From JBBRVP01 sp038246785 (GTDB lineage: Bacteria; Actinomycetota; Actinomycetes; Jiangellales; Jiangellaceae): DNA of 27,543 bases. The stretch's first letter is position 1, and every line of letters starts with the position of its first letter. The notes beneath the pieces are model-generated. The model was not told where the DNA came from. It ran no database searches and saw only the letters and a list, made by a program, of their open reading frames with translations. Of the stretch, positions 1 through 9,604 are shown one piece after another. The translations under genes were made by a program, and so were the position numbers. The stretch lies in contig JBBRVP010000047.1 of the NCBI GenBank assembly GCA_038246785.1, forward strand, positions 1 to 27,543. The letters run 5' to 3'.

Positions 1-47
1 GGAACGCCAGGCCGACACGCCGGCCCGGAGTGTCGGCCTGGCGTTCC
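1..47. terminator. Perfect 18-bp stem hairpin, likely transcription terminator
   Basis: Bases 1-18 are the exact reverse complement of bases 30-47, with an 11-base GC-rich loop at 19-29. There is no T-tract on either visible side, so this is not a classic intrinsic terminator, but T-less strong hairpins are common gene ends in high-GC actinobacteria. It lies about 60 bases beyond the stop codon of the minus-strand gene at 109-702. Because it is symmetrical it could also serve a gene to the left of the window. Confidence 0.7.
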
Positions 48-51
48 ACTC

Positions 52-108
52 GAGGCAGGGGGCGGGGGGCAGGGTGCAGGGGCGGGGGAGGGGGGCAGGG
101 GGAGGGGG
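52..108 (-). promoter_or_regulatory. C-rich, G-poor 3' UTR tract (G-rich on plus strand), possible rut-like or quadruplex sequence
   Basis: On the plus strand this stretch is almost only G runs of three to six bases separated by single A, C or GC/TGC spacers. The minus-strand transcript of the gene at 109-702 would therefore carry about 55 bases of nearly pure C/T directly after its stop codon, followed by the hairpin at 1-47. C-rich, G-poor, unstructured RNA is what Rho binds. The opposite DNA strand fits G-quadruplex patterns. Function is inference. Confidence 0.4.
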
Positions 109-702
109 CTACTCCAGGCGGCCGGCCCGCCAGAGCCGGGCGGCCCGCTCGAGGCGCTCGGCGAGGCGCAGGTTGCCCATGCCGAGCCGGTGCTGGGCGG
201 GGTCCTCCTCGTGCGCCCGGCCGGCGGCGACGACCCGCGCGAAGGCAGCCGCCCGCTCCAGCGCGTCGCCCAGCTCGCCGTCGAAGACGCAGGTCAGGAC
301 CGCGTCGCCGAGGGCGGCTACCTCGGCCGGCCCGGGCGGCTCGGCCACCCCGGCGACGACGCTGGCCACCTCGGCACCGGACCGGCCCGCCGCGAACAGC
401 CGCGCCGCCTCGGCACCGTCCTGGCGGACCCAGGTGCGCAGCAGGTACAGACCCCACAGCGACGCCGGCAGCGAGTCCTCGGGGCTGTCCCGCCACAACT
501 CGGCTAGGTCGTCGACCCCGACGTGTCCGACCAGGTCGAGCATGCGCTGGCGCTGCGGGCCGCCGCGCGACGCTCGCCCGGCCGCGAGCACGGCGTGCGC
601 GGTGCGCTGCGCCACCGCCGAGGGTGGGTCGGGAGCCGGGCCTGCCACCTCCTCGAGGTCGGGGAGGTACGTCGGGCGCCGGGGCCGGTGGACGTCGCTC
701 AC
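109..702 (-). CDS. Conserved actinobacterial protein of unknown function
   Basis: This is a 197-residue, mostly alpha-helical, soluble protein with a GTG start at 702 and a TAG stop at 109. It is rich in Ala, Glu, Asp and Arg and has no signal peptide or membrane segment. The stretch LWGLYLLRTWVRQDG (about residues 82-96) and the C-terminal helices (LGMGNLRLAERLERAARLW) recall a family of short actinobacterial proteins of unknown function, often loosely annotated as polymerase-related. I see no catalytic motif. It is transcribed divergently from the aldo/keto reductase, with only 56 bases between the starts. Its 3' side is followed by a C-rich tract and a strong hairpin. The start is not firm, because the upstream AGGG lies very close to the GTG. 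Confidence 0.72.
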   Translation of the reverse strand: MSDVHRPRRPTYLPDLEEVAGPAPDPPSAVAQRTAHAVLAAGRASRGGPQRQRMLDLVGHVGVDDLAELWRDSPEDSLPASLWGLYLLRTWVRQDGAEAARLFAAGRSGAEVASVVAGVAEPPGPAEVAALGDAVLTCVFDGELGDALERAAAFARVVAAGRAHEEDPAQHRLGMGNLRLAERLERAARLWRAGRLE

Positions 703-758
703 GGCCCTATCGTGGCGCAGCCGGGTTGATGCGCGCGGCAGGCGGGCATGCCGGCTCC

Positions 759-1622
759 ATGCACACCCGCCGCATCGGTGACGTCGAGGTGTCCGCGATC
801 GGCCTCGGCGGCATGCCCATGTCCATCGAGGGCCGCCCCGACGAGGAGCGCTCGGTCCGCACCGTTCACGCCGCGCTCGACGCCGGCGTCACGCTCATCG
901 ACACAGCCGACGCCTACCACCTCCATGCCGACGACGTCGGCCACAACGAGTCGCTGATCGCGGGGGCGCTCGCCTCCTACGGCGGCGACACCAGCAGCGT
1001 GCTCGTCGCCACCAAGGGTGGCCACCTGCGCCCGGGCGACGGCTCGTGGACGATCGACTCCTCACCCGAGCACCTGCGCGCGGCCTGTGAAGCGAGCCTG
1101 AAGCGGCTCGGCGTCGACGCGATCGGGCTCTACCAGCTGCACCGGCCCGACCGGCAGGTGCCCTACGCGGAGTCGGTCGGCGCGATCCGCGACCTGCTCG
1201 ACGAGGGCAAGATCCGCATGGCGGGCATCTCCAACGCCGACGTCGACCAGATCAGGACGGCGCAGGAGGTCCTCGGCGGCCGACTGGTCAGCGTGCAGAA
1301 CCAGTACTCCCCCGCCTACCGCTCCTCCGACCCCGAGCTGCGGCTCTGCCACGAGATGGGCATGGCCTTCCTGCCCTGGAGCCCGCTCGGCGGCATCGGC
1401 AAGGCGGGGGACCTCGGCTCGGCGTACGCGCCCTTCCAGGAGATCGCGGACGCCCACGGGGTCAGCCCGCAGCAGGTGTGCCTGGCCTGGGAGCTCGCGC
1501 AGTCGCCGTACGTCGTGCCGATCCCCGGGTCCTCGCGTCCGGAGACGATCCAGGACTCGGTACGCGCCGCCGACCTCGAACTCGACGAGGAGGAGTTGGC
1601 CGGCCTGGACGCCGCCGGCTGA
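759..1622 (+). CDS. Aldo/keto reductase
   Basis: The 287-residue protein is a TIM-barrel, NAD(P)H-dependent carbonyl reductase of the AKR superfamily, expected in the cytosol. The N-terminus RRIGDVEVSAIGLGGM is the usual first strand. The catalytic tetrad is visible as Asp48 and Tyr53 in IDTADAY, Lys86 in VATKGG and His128 in LYQLH. Further family marks are GISN, the QNQYSP strand, the LPWSPLGG segment and the cofactor-binding PIPGSSRPE near the C-terminus. The reading frame is open far upstream, but family alignment places the start at the ATG at 759. An in-frame ATG at 729 is the alternative. The substrate cannot be deduced. The SulP transporter follows 33 bases downstream on the same strand, so the two may be co-transcribed. 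Confidence 0.95.
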   Translation: MHTRRIGDVEVSAIGLGGMPMSIEGRPDEERSVRTVHAALDAGVTLIDTADAYHLHADDVGHNESLIAGALASYGGDTSSVLVATKGGHLRPGDGSWTIDSSPEHLRAACEASLKRLGVDAIGLYQLHRPDRQVPYAESVGAIRDLLDEGKIRMAGISNADVDQIRTAQEVLGGRLVSVQNQYSPAYRSSDPELRLCHEMGMAFLPWSPLGGIGKAGDLGSAYAPFQEIADAHGVSPQQVCLAWELAQSPYVVPIPGSSRPETIQDSVRAADLELDEEELAGLDAAG

Positions 1623-1655
1623 CGGGACCATCCACGGGCGGCCTAGTCTCCGCGC

Positions 1656-3440
1656 GTGCGCCGTCCCGAGCGCCGTTCCGAACGCCTGCTGCCGGGCGTG
1701 GCCCGGCTGCGCGGCTACGACCGGACGTGGCTGCGGCCCGACGTGGTCGCCGGGGTCACCGTCGCGGCATACCTGGTGCCGCAGGTGATGGCGTACGCCG
1801 AGGTGGCCCGGCTCCCTCCGGTCACCGGCCTGTGGGCGGCGGTGGCTGCCCTCGTCGTGTACGCGGTGCTCGGCTCGTCGCCCCAGCTCTCGGTCGGACC
1901 GGAGTCGACGACCGCGCTGATGACCGCCACCGCGGTGGTCCCGCTCGCCGCCGGGGACCCGAGCCGGCGGCCGGCGCTCGCGGCCGGCCTCGCCCTGTGC
2001 GTCGGCGGAGTCTGCCTGCTCGCCTGGCTGGCCCGGCTCGGCTTCCTCGCCGACCTGCTGTCCCGGCCGGTCCTGGTCGGCTACCTGGGCGGCGTCGCCC
2101 TCATCATGATCATCAGCCAGCTCGGGACCGTCACCGGCCTGCGTCTGACGGGCACGACAGCGGTGGCCGAGCTGCGGTCGTTCCTCGGCCGGCTCGGGGA
2201 GATCAACGCCGTCACCCTGGCGCTGGCGAGCGGCGTACTGGCGTTCCTGCTCATCGTCTCGCACCGCTTCCCGCACGCACCGGTCCCGCTGCTCGGTGTG
2301 CTCGCAGCAGCCGCGGTGACGACGCTGCTCGACCTCGGCGCCGACGGCGTCGCCCTCGTCGGGCCGGTGCCCGCGGGACTGCCCACGCCGCGGCTGCCTG
2401 CCGTCGACGCGGCCGACCTGCGCGCGCTGGCCGTTGCCGCGCTGGGTGTCACCGTGGTCGGCTACACCGACAACGTGCTGACCGCCCGCGCGTTCGCCCA
2501 CCGCGGCGACTACCGGGTCGACGGCGAGCAGGAGCTGCTGGCACTCGGCGCCGCCAACGTCGGCGCCGGGTTGGTCGGCGGCTTCCCGGTGAGCAGCAGC
2601 GGGAGCCGGACCGTCATCGGTGACGCCATGGGCAGCCGCAGCCAGCTGTACTCGCTGGTCGCCGTCACAGTCGTGCTGCTCACCCTGCTGCTCGGTCGCG
2701 GCCTGCTGGCCGCCTTCCCCCGCGCGGCCCTCGGGGCGCTGGTCATCTACGCCGCGCTGCGCCTCGTCGAGGTGGCGGAGTTCCGCCGGCTGGCGCGTTT
2801 CCGGCGCAGCGAGCTCGTGCTGGCGGTGGCCACCACCATCGGCGTCCTGCTCGTTGACATCCTCTACGGCGTCCTCGTCGCCGTCGCGCTGTCGATCCTG
2901 GACCTGCTGCGCCGAGTCGCCCGGCCCCACGACGGCGTCCTGGGCTACGTCCCGGGGGTGGCCGGCATGCACGACATCGACGACTACCCGGGGGCGCGGC
3001 AGGTGCCGGGGCTCGTCGTCTACCGCTACGACTCCCCGTTGTTCTTCGCCAACGCGGAGAACTTCAGCCGCCGCGCCCTCCAGGCGGTCGACGAGGGCGT
3101 CGGGCCCACGCACTGGTTCGTCCTCAACATGGAGGCCAACGTCCAGGTCGACCTGACCTCCGTCGACGCGCTGTCCGAGCTGCACCGGCAGCTGGTGCAG
3201 CGCGACGTCGTCCTGGCGCTGGCGCGGGTCAAGCGTGAGCTCGGCGAGGACCTCGAGCGGGCCGGCCTCATCGCCGAGGTCGCGGCCGACCGCGTCTTCC
3301 CGACGCTGCCAACCGCTGTCGCCGCGTACGGCCGCTGGTACACCGAGCGCTTCGGAAAGCCGCCACCCGGCTTCCCGCCGGATCCCGACGGCTCCAGCGC
3401 GTCCCCCCCGGGCGGCCACCCGGATGTATCAGGCAGCTAG
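1656..3440 (+). CDS. SulP/SLC26 family inorganic anion transporter with STAS domain
   Basis: The 594-residue integral membrane protein belongs to the SulP family (sulfate, bicarbonate or related anions). The N-terminal signature is present: RPDVVAGVTVAAYLVPQVMAYA, then the conserved GPESTTALMTA helix. About ten further hydrophobic segments follow up to residue 415, including PVLVGYLGGVALIMIISQLG and the TDNVLTARAFAHR loop. A cytoplasmic STAS domain fills roughly residues 440-565 (VPGLVVYRYDSPLFFANAENF through VDLTSVDALSEL), where transport is usually regulated. The length is normal for the family. The start is a GTG 33 bases after the aldo/keto reductase stop. The specific anion cannot be told from sequence, and no carbonic anhydrase or sulfur-assimilation gene is adjacent to hint at it. 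Confidence 0.95.
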   Translation: MRRPERRSERLLPGVARLRGYDRTWLRPDVVAGVTVAAYLVPQVMAYAEVARLPPVTGLWAAVAALVVYAVLGSSPQLSVGPESTTALMTATAVVPLAAGDPSRRPALAAGLALCVGGVCLLAWLARLGFLADLLSRPVLVGYLGGVALIMIISQLGTVTGLRLTGTTAVAELRSFLGRLGEINAVTLALASGVLAFLLIVSHRFPHAPVPLLGVLAAAAVTTLLDLGADGVALVGPVPAGLPTPRLPAVDAADLRALAVAALGVTVVGYTDNVLTARAFAHRGDYRVDGEQELLALGAANVGAGLVGGFPVSSSGSRTVIGDAMGSRSQLYSLVAVTVVLLTLLLGRGLLAAFPRAALGALVIYAALRLVEVAEFRRLARFRRSELVLAVATTIGVLLVDILYGVLVAVALSILDLLRRVARPHDGVLGYVPGVAGMHDIDDYPGARQVPGLVVYRYDSPLFFANAENFSRRALQAVDEGVGPTHWFVLNMEANVQVDLTSVDALSELHRQLVQRDVVLALARVKRELGEDLERAGLIAEVAADRVFPTLPTAVAAYGRWYTERFGKPPPGFPPDPDGSSASPPGGHPDVSGS

Positions 3441-3477
3441 CCGGCCGCTCGTCCGAGCAGGGACCGAGGAGGAGCGC

Positions 3478-3696
3478 ATGAGCACGACGAGGTACTGGTC
3501 GGTGCTGTCCTGCCGCTGGGTGGAGTGGGACCCCGTCGAGGAACGCGAGCGCCCGCTGCTCGACACCGAGGGCAGCCTCGTGCCACGCCCGGTGCCTGCC
3601 CCCCGTGCGCCGCTGGACACCGAGCGCCGGCCCAGTGTCGCCAACGCCGCCAATGTCGCCGGCGTCGCCAGTGGCCTCAGCGTCTCGGGAGCTTGA
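3478..3696 (+). CDS. Small protein of unknown function
   Basis: The encoded protein is 72 residues. A GAGGAGG ribosome-binding site sits five bases before the ATG, which is the main support for translation. The N-terminal half is the more protein-like: RYWSVLSCRWVEWDPVEERERP contains three Trp and a Cys. The C-terminal half is Pro/Ala/Val-rich and probably disordered. There is no membrane segment. It starts 37 bases after the SulP gene and its 3' end overlaps the convergent receiver gene by 20 bases. I do not recognise a family, so it could be a lineage-specific small protein or a chance ORF. Confidence 0.5.
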   Translation: MSTTRYWSVLSCRWVEWDPVEERERPLLDTEGSLVPRPVPAPRAPLDTERRPSVANAANVAGVASGLSVSGA

Positions 3697-4109
3697 CGAC
3701 CGAGACGAAGAAGTCGTCGATCTGCTGCACCACGGCGACGAAGCGGTCGAAGTCGACCGGCTTGGTGACGTAGGCGTTGGCGTGCAGCGAATAGCTGCGT
3801 ACGACGTCCTCCTCGGCCTCCGAGGTGGTCAGGACCACGACGGGGATGCTGCGTAGCTGCGGGTCCCCCTTCACGGCGGCCAGCACCTCGCGCCCGTCCA
3901 TGCGCGGAAGGTTGAGGTCGAGGAGGATCAGGTCGGGACGCGGGACGTCGGCGAAGCCGTCCGCACGGCGCAGGAACGCCATCGCGTCGGCGCCGTTGGT
4001 GACGACGTGCAGCCGGTTGCCCACCTTGTAGTCCGCGAACGCCTCCCGGGTCATGAGGAGGTCGCCGGGGTCGTCCTCGACGAGCAGGACGTCGATCGAG
4101 CTGACCGGC

Positions 4110-4117
<8 letters not shown>
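3677..4117 (-). CDS. Single-domain response regulator (CheY/Rcp1-like receiver)
   Basis: The 146-residue protein is a receiver domain with no output domain. Phosphorylation site residues are clear: the acidic cluster Glu14-Asp15-Asp16 in VEDDPGD, phosphoacceptor Asp67 in LILLDLNLP, switch Thr97/Thr98 in VVVLTTS and Lys119 in YVTKP. VEDDPGDLLMTREAF and the extra helix before the LILLDLNLP strand are typical of Rcp1-like receivers that partner phytochrome-type kinases. The start ATG at 4117 lies inside the end of the kinase gene (8-base overlap), so translational coupling is likely. It most likely receives phosphate from the upstream kinase. With no output domain it must act by protein contact, or serve as a phosphate sink or relay. 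Confidence 0.95.
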
Positions 4118-5704
<1,587 letters not shown>

Positions 5705-5708
<4 letters not shown>

Positions 5709-6880
5709 GGGCGCCCGCACGACAGGAGCACCACCGCCACGTCGTCGGTGAGTGCGCCGCCGTTGAGCCGCTCCGCCTCGGCGACGAGGTGCGACACGAG
5801 GCAGGTGTCGTCGGCGTAGGCGTCGCTGGCCGCCGCCAGCCGCAGCAGCGTGTCGACGCCCAGCCGGTCGGCGCTGTCCGGGACGCGTCCCTCGACGAGC
5901 CCGTCGCTGAACAGCATGACCCTCCAGGGCAGGTCCAGCCGCACCAGCCGGCTGCCCCAGACCACGCCCGGCAGCACGCCGAGAGCAGGCCCGACGGTGT
6001 CGTCGGGCAGCTGGGCGGGCTCACGGCCGAGCAGGATCGGCGCCGGGTGACCGGCCAGGAAGACCCGCAGCTCGCGTCGGTCCGCCGCCACGACGAGCAT
6101 GCACAGGGTGGCGAAGACCTCCTCCGACCGGCGCTCCCGGACGAGCACCTGCTCCAGGACGGGCAGCAGGCCGGTCGGGTCGAGGCCGCTCAGCACGAGC
6201 GCGCGCCAGGCGATCCGCAGGCAGACGCCCAGCGCAGCCTCGTCCGGGCCGTGGCCGGCGACGTCACCGATGAGCACGTGCAGCCGCCCGTCTTCGCTCT
6301 CCACGACATCGTAGAAGTCGCCGCCGAGCACGGCGTCCCGACCGGGCTGGTAGCTCGTCGTCACGTGCAGACGGGGGTCTCTCACCTCGGGGTGAGGAAG
6401 CAGTCCCCGCTCGAGGCGGGCGTTCTCGGCGGCCCGCAGCTCGGTGGCGTAGAGCCGGCGCAGCTGCAGGTCGGCGCGCTTGCGCTCGACGGCGTACCGG
6501 ATCGAGCGGGCCAGCAGCGTCCCGTCGACCTGCCCCTTCACCAGGTAGTCCTGGGCCCCGGCCGCGACGGCGGACACTCCGCGGTGCTCGTCGTCGAGTC
6601 CGGTGAGGACCAGGACGGCCGCCTGCGGGGCGGCGTCGACGATGCGATGCAGCGCGTCCATGCCGATGGAGTCGGGCAGCCCGAGGTCGAGCAGCACGCA
6701 GTCGGCGAGCAGGTGCGCCCCGGACAGGGCCTCCCCGAGGGTGTGCGCCTCCTGGATCTCGACCGGCGCCGCGACCTCGAGCAGCAGCTCGCGGACGAGG
6801 AAGGCGTCGGCGACGTCGTCCTCGACGAGCAGCACGCGGGTGGTGTCCACGTCGGCGCGGGTCGTCACGGGGCTGCTCAC
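5705..6880 (-). CDS. Receiver-PP2C fusion: response regulator serine/threonine phosphatase (RsbU/SpoIIE type)
   Basis: The 391-residue protein has an N-terminal receiver (about 14-130) with acidic residues Glu20-Asp21-Asp22, phosphoacceptor Asp65 in VLLDLGLPD, Thr93 and Lys115. A coiled-coil linker (about 132-161) is followed by a SpoIIE/RsbU-type PP2C phosphatase domain (about 165-390). Metal-binding residues are Asp188/Asp191 in GGDFYDV, Asp206 in IGDVAGHG and the terminal LTDDVAVVLL. In this family receiver phosphorylation controls dephosphorylation of an anti-sigma antagonist (STAS protein). No antagonist or anti-sigma kinase gene lies nearby, so the target is elsewhere. It has a GTG start that overlaps the previous gene's stop (GTGA), and its own stop overlaps the kinase start. 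Confidence 0.95.
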
Positions 6881-7866
6881 GGCGCCCTTCGCGGCTGCAC
6901 CCGGTCGATGCTAGGCGACGTACGGGGCGGCTCCTGCCCTTGCGGGCGCACGGACTCCAGGTGCCACTGCGGCGGGCGCGCAGCCACGGTCGCGGCGCAG
7001 GTCAGCCGGCCTGCTTCGGGACCCGGGAGTACGGCGACCACCGCGGTGGCGGGCCCGGTCGGCGTCGTCACTGGGACCGTCCACCGGCCCCCGCCGAGCG
7101 GACGGGCTGGGCCGGGGGCGTACGCGTCGATCTCGGTGTTGGCGCTGGTCGCGCGCACGAGGTGCTGGGCGGCCTGCTGGGCAGGGGAGTACGTGGAGCG
7201 GCCGCGCAGCAGCTCGGGCACGACCTCCCCGGCCCGCGACGCGGACATCAACCGTGGCACGTCCCGAGGTCGGACCCGTCCGTAGTAGAGCCCCCACGGC
7301 AGCACCAGCACGTTGGCCGCGAAGCGGTCCCCGCCCAGGTGTGAGCACTCCCACGTGTCACCCGGAGCCGCTGCGGCCAGCGTGGAGGCCACCGGGCGGC
7401 CCTCCTGCGCGCAGCACCGGTCGTGGCGGCCGTGCGCGCAGACCAGCCACAGCGGCCCGGAAACCGGGTCACCGGTGCTGCCGTCGAGCGGCAGGCCGAG
7501 CAGGTCTGCGGCGTCGTCGAGGCGTCCCTGGACAAGCGGCACGCTGCCCGGACGGCGATCTGAGTCGGTACGGGAGTCGGCCCACAGCCAACGCAGTCCT
7601 TTTGGTCCGGGCCGTCCGGCCTCTGATGTGCGGCCGGGGCGGCGGACGAGCAGGGCGCGCCCGCCGGAGGCGCGTACCCGAGCCTCCACGGCGGCGCCGA
7701 CCTGCGGCTCGAGTCGCGACTCGCGGAAGGCATCGGGCCCCCACGGCCCCGGCTGCTCGACGAGCAGCCAGAAGCGGGCAGGTGCGGCCGTGCCGGGCAG
7801 CGGGTCGACCCGCCCACGGGATGCGACCGCGCAGCGGTCTGCGCCGGCCGGAGGGCGCTCGTTCAC
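6877..7866 (-). CDS. Sucrase/ferredoxin-like family protein (thioredoxin-fold [2Fe-2S] protein)
   Basis: The 329-residue protein matches the Suc_Fer-like family (yeast Apd1/Aim32 relatives). The core holds CAHGRHDRCC (Cys143, Cys151, Cys152), then GRPVA and WECSHLGGDRFAANVLVLP with Cys174 and His176. In characterised fungal relatives such Cys/His residues carry a redox-active [2Fe-2S] cluster. The C-terminal third (HLVRATSANTEIDAY, then WTVPVTTP) is as in actinobacterial members. The start is a GTG at 7866 preceded by GAAAGG. The reading frame stays open upstream, but nothing there looks like protein. The stop overlaps the phosphatase start by four bases. Its position after a JmjC oxygenase suggests, without proof, an electron-transfer or iron-sulfur role with that enzyme. 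Confidence 0.9.
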   Translation of the reverse strand: MNERPPAGADRCAVASRGRVDPLPGTAAPARFWLLVEQPGPWGPDAFRESRLEPQVGAAVEARVRASGGRALLVRRPGRTSEAGRPGPKGLRWLWADSRTDSDRRPGSVPLVQGRLDDAADLLGLPLDGSTGDPVSGPLWLVCAHGRHDRCCAQEGRPVASTLAAAAPGDTWECSHLGGDRFAANVLVLPWGLYYGRVRPRDVPRLMSASRAGEVVPELLRGRSTYSPAQQAAQHLVRATSANTEIDAYAPGPARPLGGGRWTVPVTTPTGPATAVVAVLPGPEAGRLTCAATVAARPPQWHLESVRPQGQEPPRTSPSIDRVQPRRAP

Positions 7867-7928
7867 GGCGCCGACCCTTTCACCTCGTGGGGTCGCGCGC
7901 TCGTCGTCCCGGGGCTCGGAAGCCGGGC

Positions 7929-9197
7929 TCACCCGCCGTCGGTGGCCGGGATGAGGACGCCCTCCCGCAGCAGCCGCCGGACGAGGACGACGCCGTCGTC
8001 GGGGTCTGGCAGCGGCAGGTCGCCCACCAGCACCGGCTCGCCGTGCAGCAGCAACTCGAGCGCCGGCGTCGTCGCGGACGGCAGCCGGAGCGAACGGTCG
8101 GGCAGCCGCAGGACGACGGGGTCGCCACGCACGACCTCCGCCCACAGCAGCGGTCGCCAGCGGACGCGGTCACCCCTGGTGGTCGCCGCCGCCGCGGCCG
8201 CCTGCGCCAACGGCGCCAGCGACGGGGGTCGCGTGCCGCGCAGCACGGCGGCGCGCACGGCGGGGGTGACGTCGGCCGCGGTGGCCGCCGCGAGCCGACG
8301 CGACAGCGCGCCCACGACCGCGGCGAGGTCGTGCTCGAGCTGCTGCGGGTCGTCGCCGAGGCCGAGCGGTAGCGACGTCCGCAGCTCCTCGTCGTCGGCA
8401 GCCGCGGCCGTCAGCGCCTCGAGGAGGGCGTAGCGCGTGATCGTGTGGATGCCGAGGGTCAGGTGCGCGCTGACCCCGCCGAGCGCCTGCGCCGCGTGCA
8501 GCCAGCCGCGCGGGAGGTAGAGCGCGTCGCCGGGTGCCAGGCAGACGTCGATGTGCGGCTCCTCCGCCGCGCGGGCCTCGACTGCTGCGCGGTGCTGCTC
8601 CCACGGCTGCGAGCGCAGTGGAGCCGGGTGCACGGGCTCATGCACCATCCAGCGCTTGCGCCCGGCCAGCTGCAGGACGAAGACGTCGTGGACGTCGTAG
8701 TGCGCGGAGAAGCCCCGCGACTGCGCGGGAGTCACGTAGGCGTTGGCCTGCACCGGGTGGCCGAGCTCGGCCGCCAGTCGTGCGACCAGGTCGGCGACCG
8801 GCGGCCAGGTGCGGTGCACCCCCTGCAGCACGAGCGTGGCGCCGTCGGCGAACAGGCCCAGCACGCGGTCGGCGTCGATCTGGTCCGCGATCTCGGCGCC
8901 GGCGCCGCCGCCACGGGTGTAGCGGCCGGGCGGGAGCACGGTGCCGTCCTTGGCCATCCGCAGGAACGGGGTGCGCAGGCCGCGCCGGGACAGCAGCTCG
9001 TCGACGTCATCGAGGCTGAGCACGTCCTCGTAGGGTCCGGCCGACGGCGACAGCAGCGGGCGGCAGCCCCAGTGCGACGCCGCGAACGACTCGCGGTCGA
9101 TGCCGATGCAGCGCGTCAGCGCGGAGTCCGGCGAGCCGGAGCCGGGCGGCTGGTCACCCTGCACCGGACCCCGCCGGCTGCTGCTCGTGACGGTCAC
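7929..9197 (-). CDS. JmjC/cupin-4 Fe(II)- and 2-oxoglutarate-dependent oxygenase
   Basis: The 422-residue protein is of the ROX type (relatives of bacterial YcfD/RoxA and human NO66/MINA53), which hydroxylate protein side chains. The iron triad is visible: His166 and Asp168 in SAHYDVHDVF, and the distal His234 in ALYLPRGWLHAA. Other family marks are the N-terminal HWGCRPLL, NAYVTPAQSRGF, LQLAGRKRWMVHEP and the helical dimerisation region after residue 250. A winged-helix-like C-terminal part (about 340-420) is also usual. Known members act on ribosomal proteins. Here the gene begins only 20 bases after the stop of a DGGA-repeat protein gene, which makes that protein a candidate substrate. The GTG start at 9197 has a weak ribosome-binding site, so the exact N-terminus is uncertain. 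Confidence 0.92.
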   Translation of the reverse strand: MTVTSSSRRGPVQGDQPPGSGSPDSALTRCIGIDRESFAASHWGCRPLLSPSAGPYEDVLSLDDVDELLSRRGLRTPFLRMAKDGTVLPPGRYTRGGGAGAEIADQIDADRVLGLFADGATLVLQGVHRTWPPVADLVARLAAELGHPVQANAYVTPAQSRGFSAHYDVHDVFVLQLAGRKRWMVHEPVHPAPLRSQPWEQHRAAVEARAAEEPHIDVCLAPGDALYLPRGWLHAAQALGGVSAHLTLGIHTITRYALLEALTAAAADDEELRTSLPLGLGDDPQQLEHDLAAVVGALSRRLAAATAADVTPAVRAAVLRGTRPPSLAPLAQAAAAAATTRGDRVRWRPLLWAEVVRGDPVVLRLPDRSLRLPSATTPALELLLHGEPVLVGDLPLPDPDDGVVLVRRLLREGVLIPATDGG

Positions 9198-9217
9198 GCC
9201 GGAAATGCGCCGCGCGC

Positions 9218-9604
9218 TCAGAAGCCGGTGGCGCCGGTCTCCTGGTCGCCCGCACCGACGCCCGGGTCGCTGTCACCGCCGGCAGCGCCGCCGTCGGCCC
9301 CGCCGTCGTGCATGCCGGGCACGCCGCGCGCGCCGCCGTCGGCCACACCTTCGGCGCCGCTGTCGGCGCCACTGTCAGCCCCGCCGTCGGCGCCACCGTC
9401 GGCGCCACCGTCGGCCCCGCCGTCCTGCTCGCCGGGTACGCCACCGGCCCCACCGTCGGCCGGCCCCTCCGCCTGGCTGCCGAGGCCCGTGGTGACCCCG
9501 CTGTCGACGCTGCTGCCGGCACCACTGTCGGCGCCACCATCGGCGCCGCCGTCAGCCCCGCCGTCGCCGGGCACCGCGGTCATGTCGTCGTCGTTGAGGC
9601 TCAT
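9218..9604 (-). CDS. DGGA-repeat low-complexity protein, possible substrate of the adjacent JmjC oxygenase
   Basis: The 128-residue protein is built almost wholly from Asp, Gly, Ala and Ser. Tetrads DGGA or DSGA repeat from residue 14, interrupted by two related insertions, GVPGEQDGGADGG (about 55-67) and GVPGMHDGGADGG (about 95-107). The N-terminus MSLNDDDMTAVPGDGG is non-repetitive. It has no Lys, Cys, Trp or Tyr, one Arg (93), one His (99), a C-terminal Phe, no signal peptide and a strongly negative charge. A perfect GGAGGT lies seven bases before the ATG, so translation is credible although composition alone would suggest a shadow. From memory, similar ORFs in related actinobacteria are sometimes labelled BatC; I could not check this. 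It is the first gene of the six-gene minus-strand run. Confidence 0.75.
   Translation of the reverse strand: MSLNDDDMTAVPGDGGADGGADGGADSGAGSSVDSGVTTGLGSQAEGPADGGAGGVPGEQDGGADGGADGGADGGADSGADSGAEGVADGGARGVPGMHDGGADGGAAGGDSDPGVGAGDQETGATGF

Noticed and set aside
1062..3419. Long minus-strand open frame (785 codons) opposite the aldo/keto reductase and SulP genes
   Set aside because: It is the shadow of two clear genes. Its composition is dominated by Arg, Gly, Asp, Gln and His with no fold-like pattern.
9308..9600. Plus-strand Val/Gly/Ala repeat frame opposite the DGGA gene, reading toward the transpeptidase
   Set aside because: It has no ribosome-binding site and would destroy the clean lipoprotein signal that begins at 9854.
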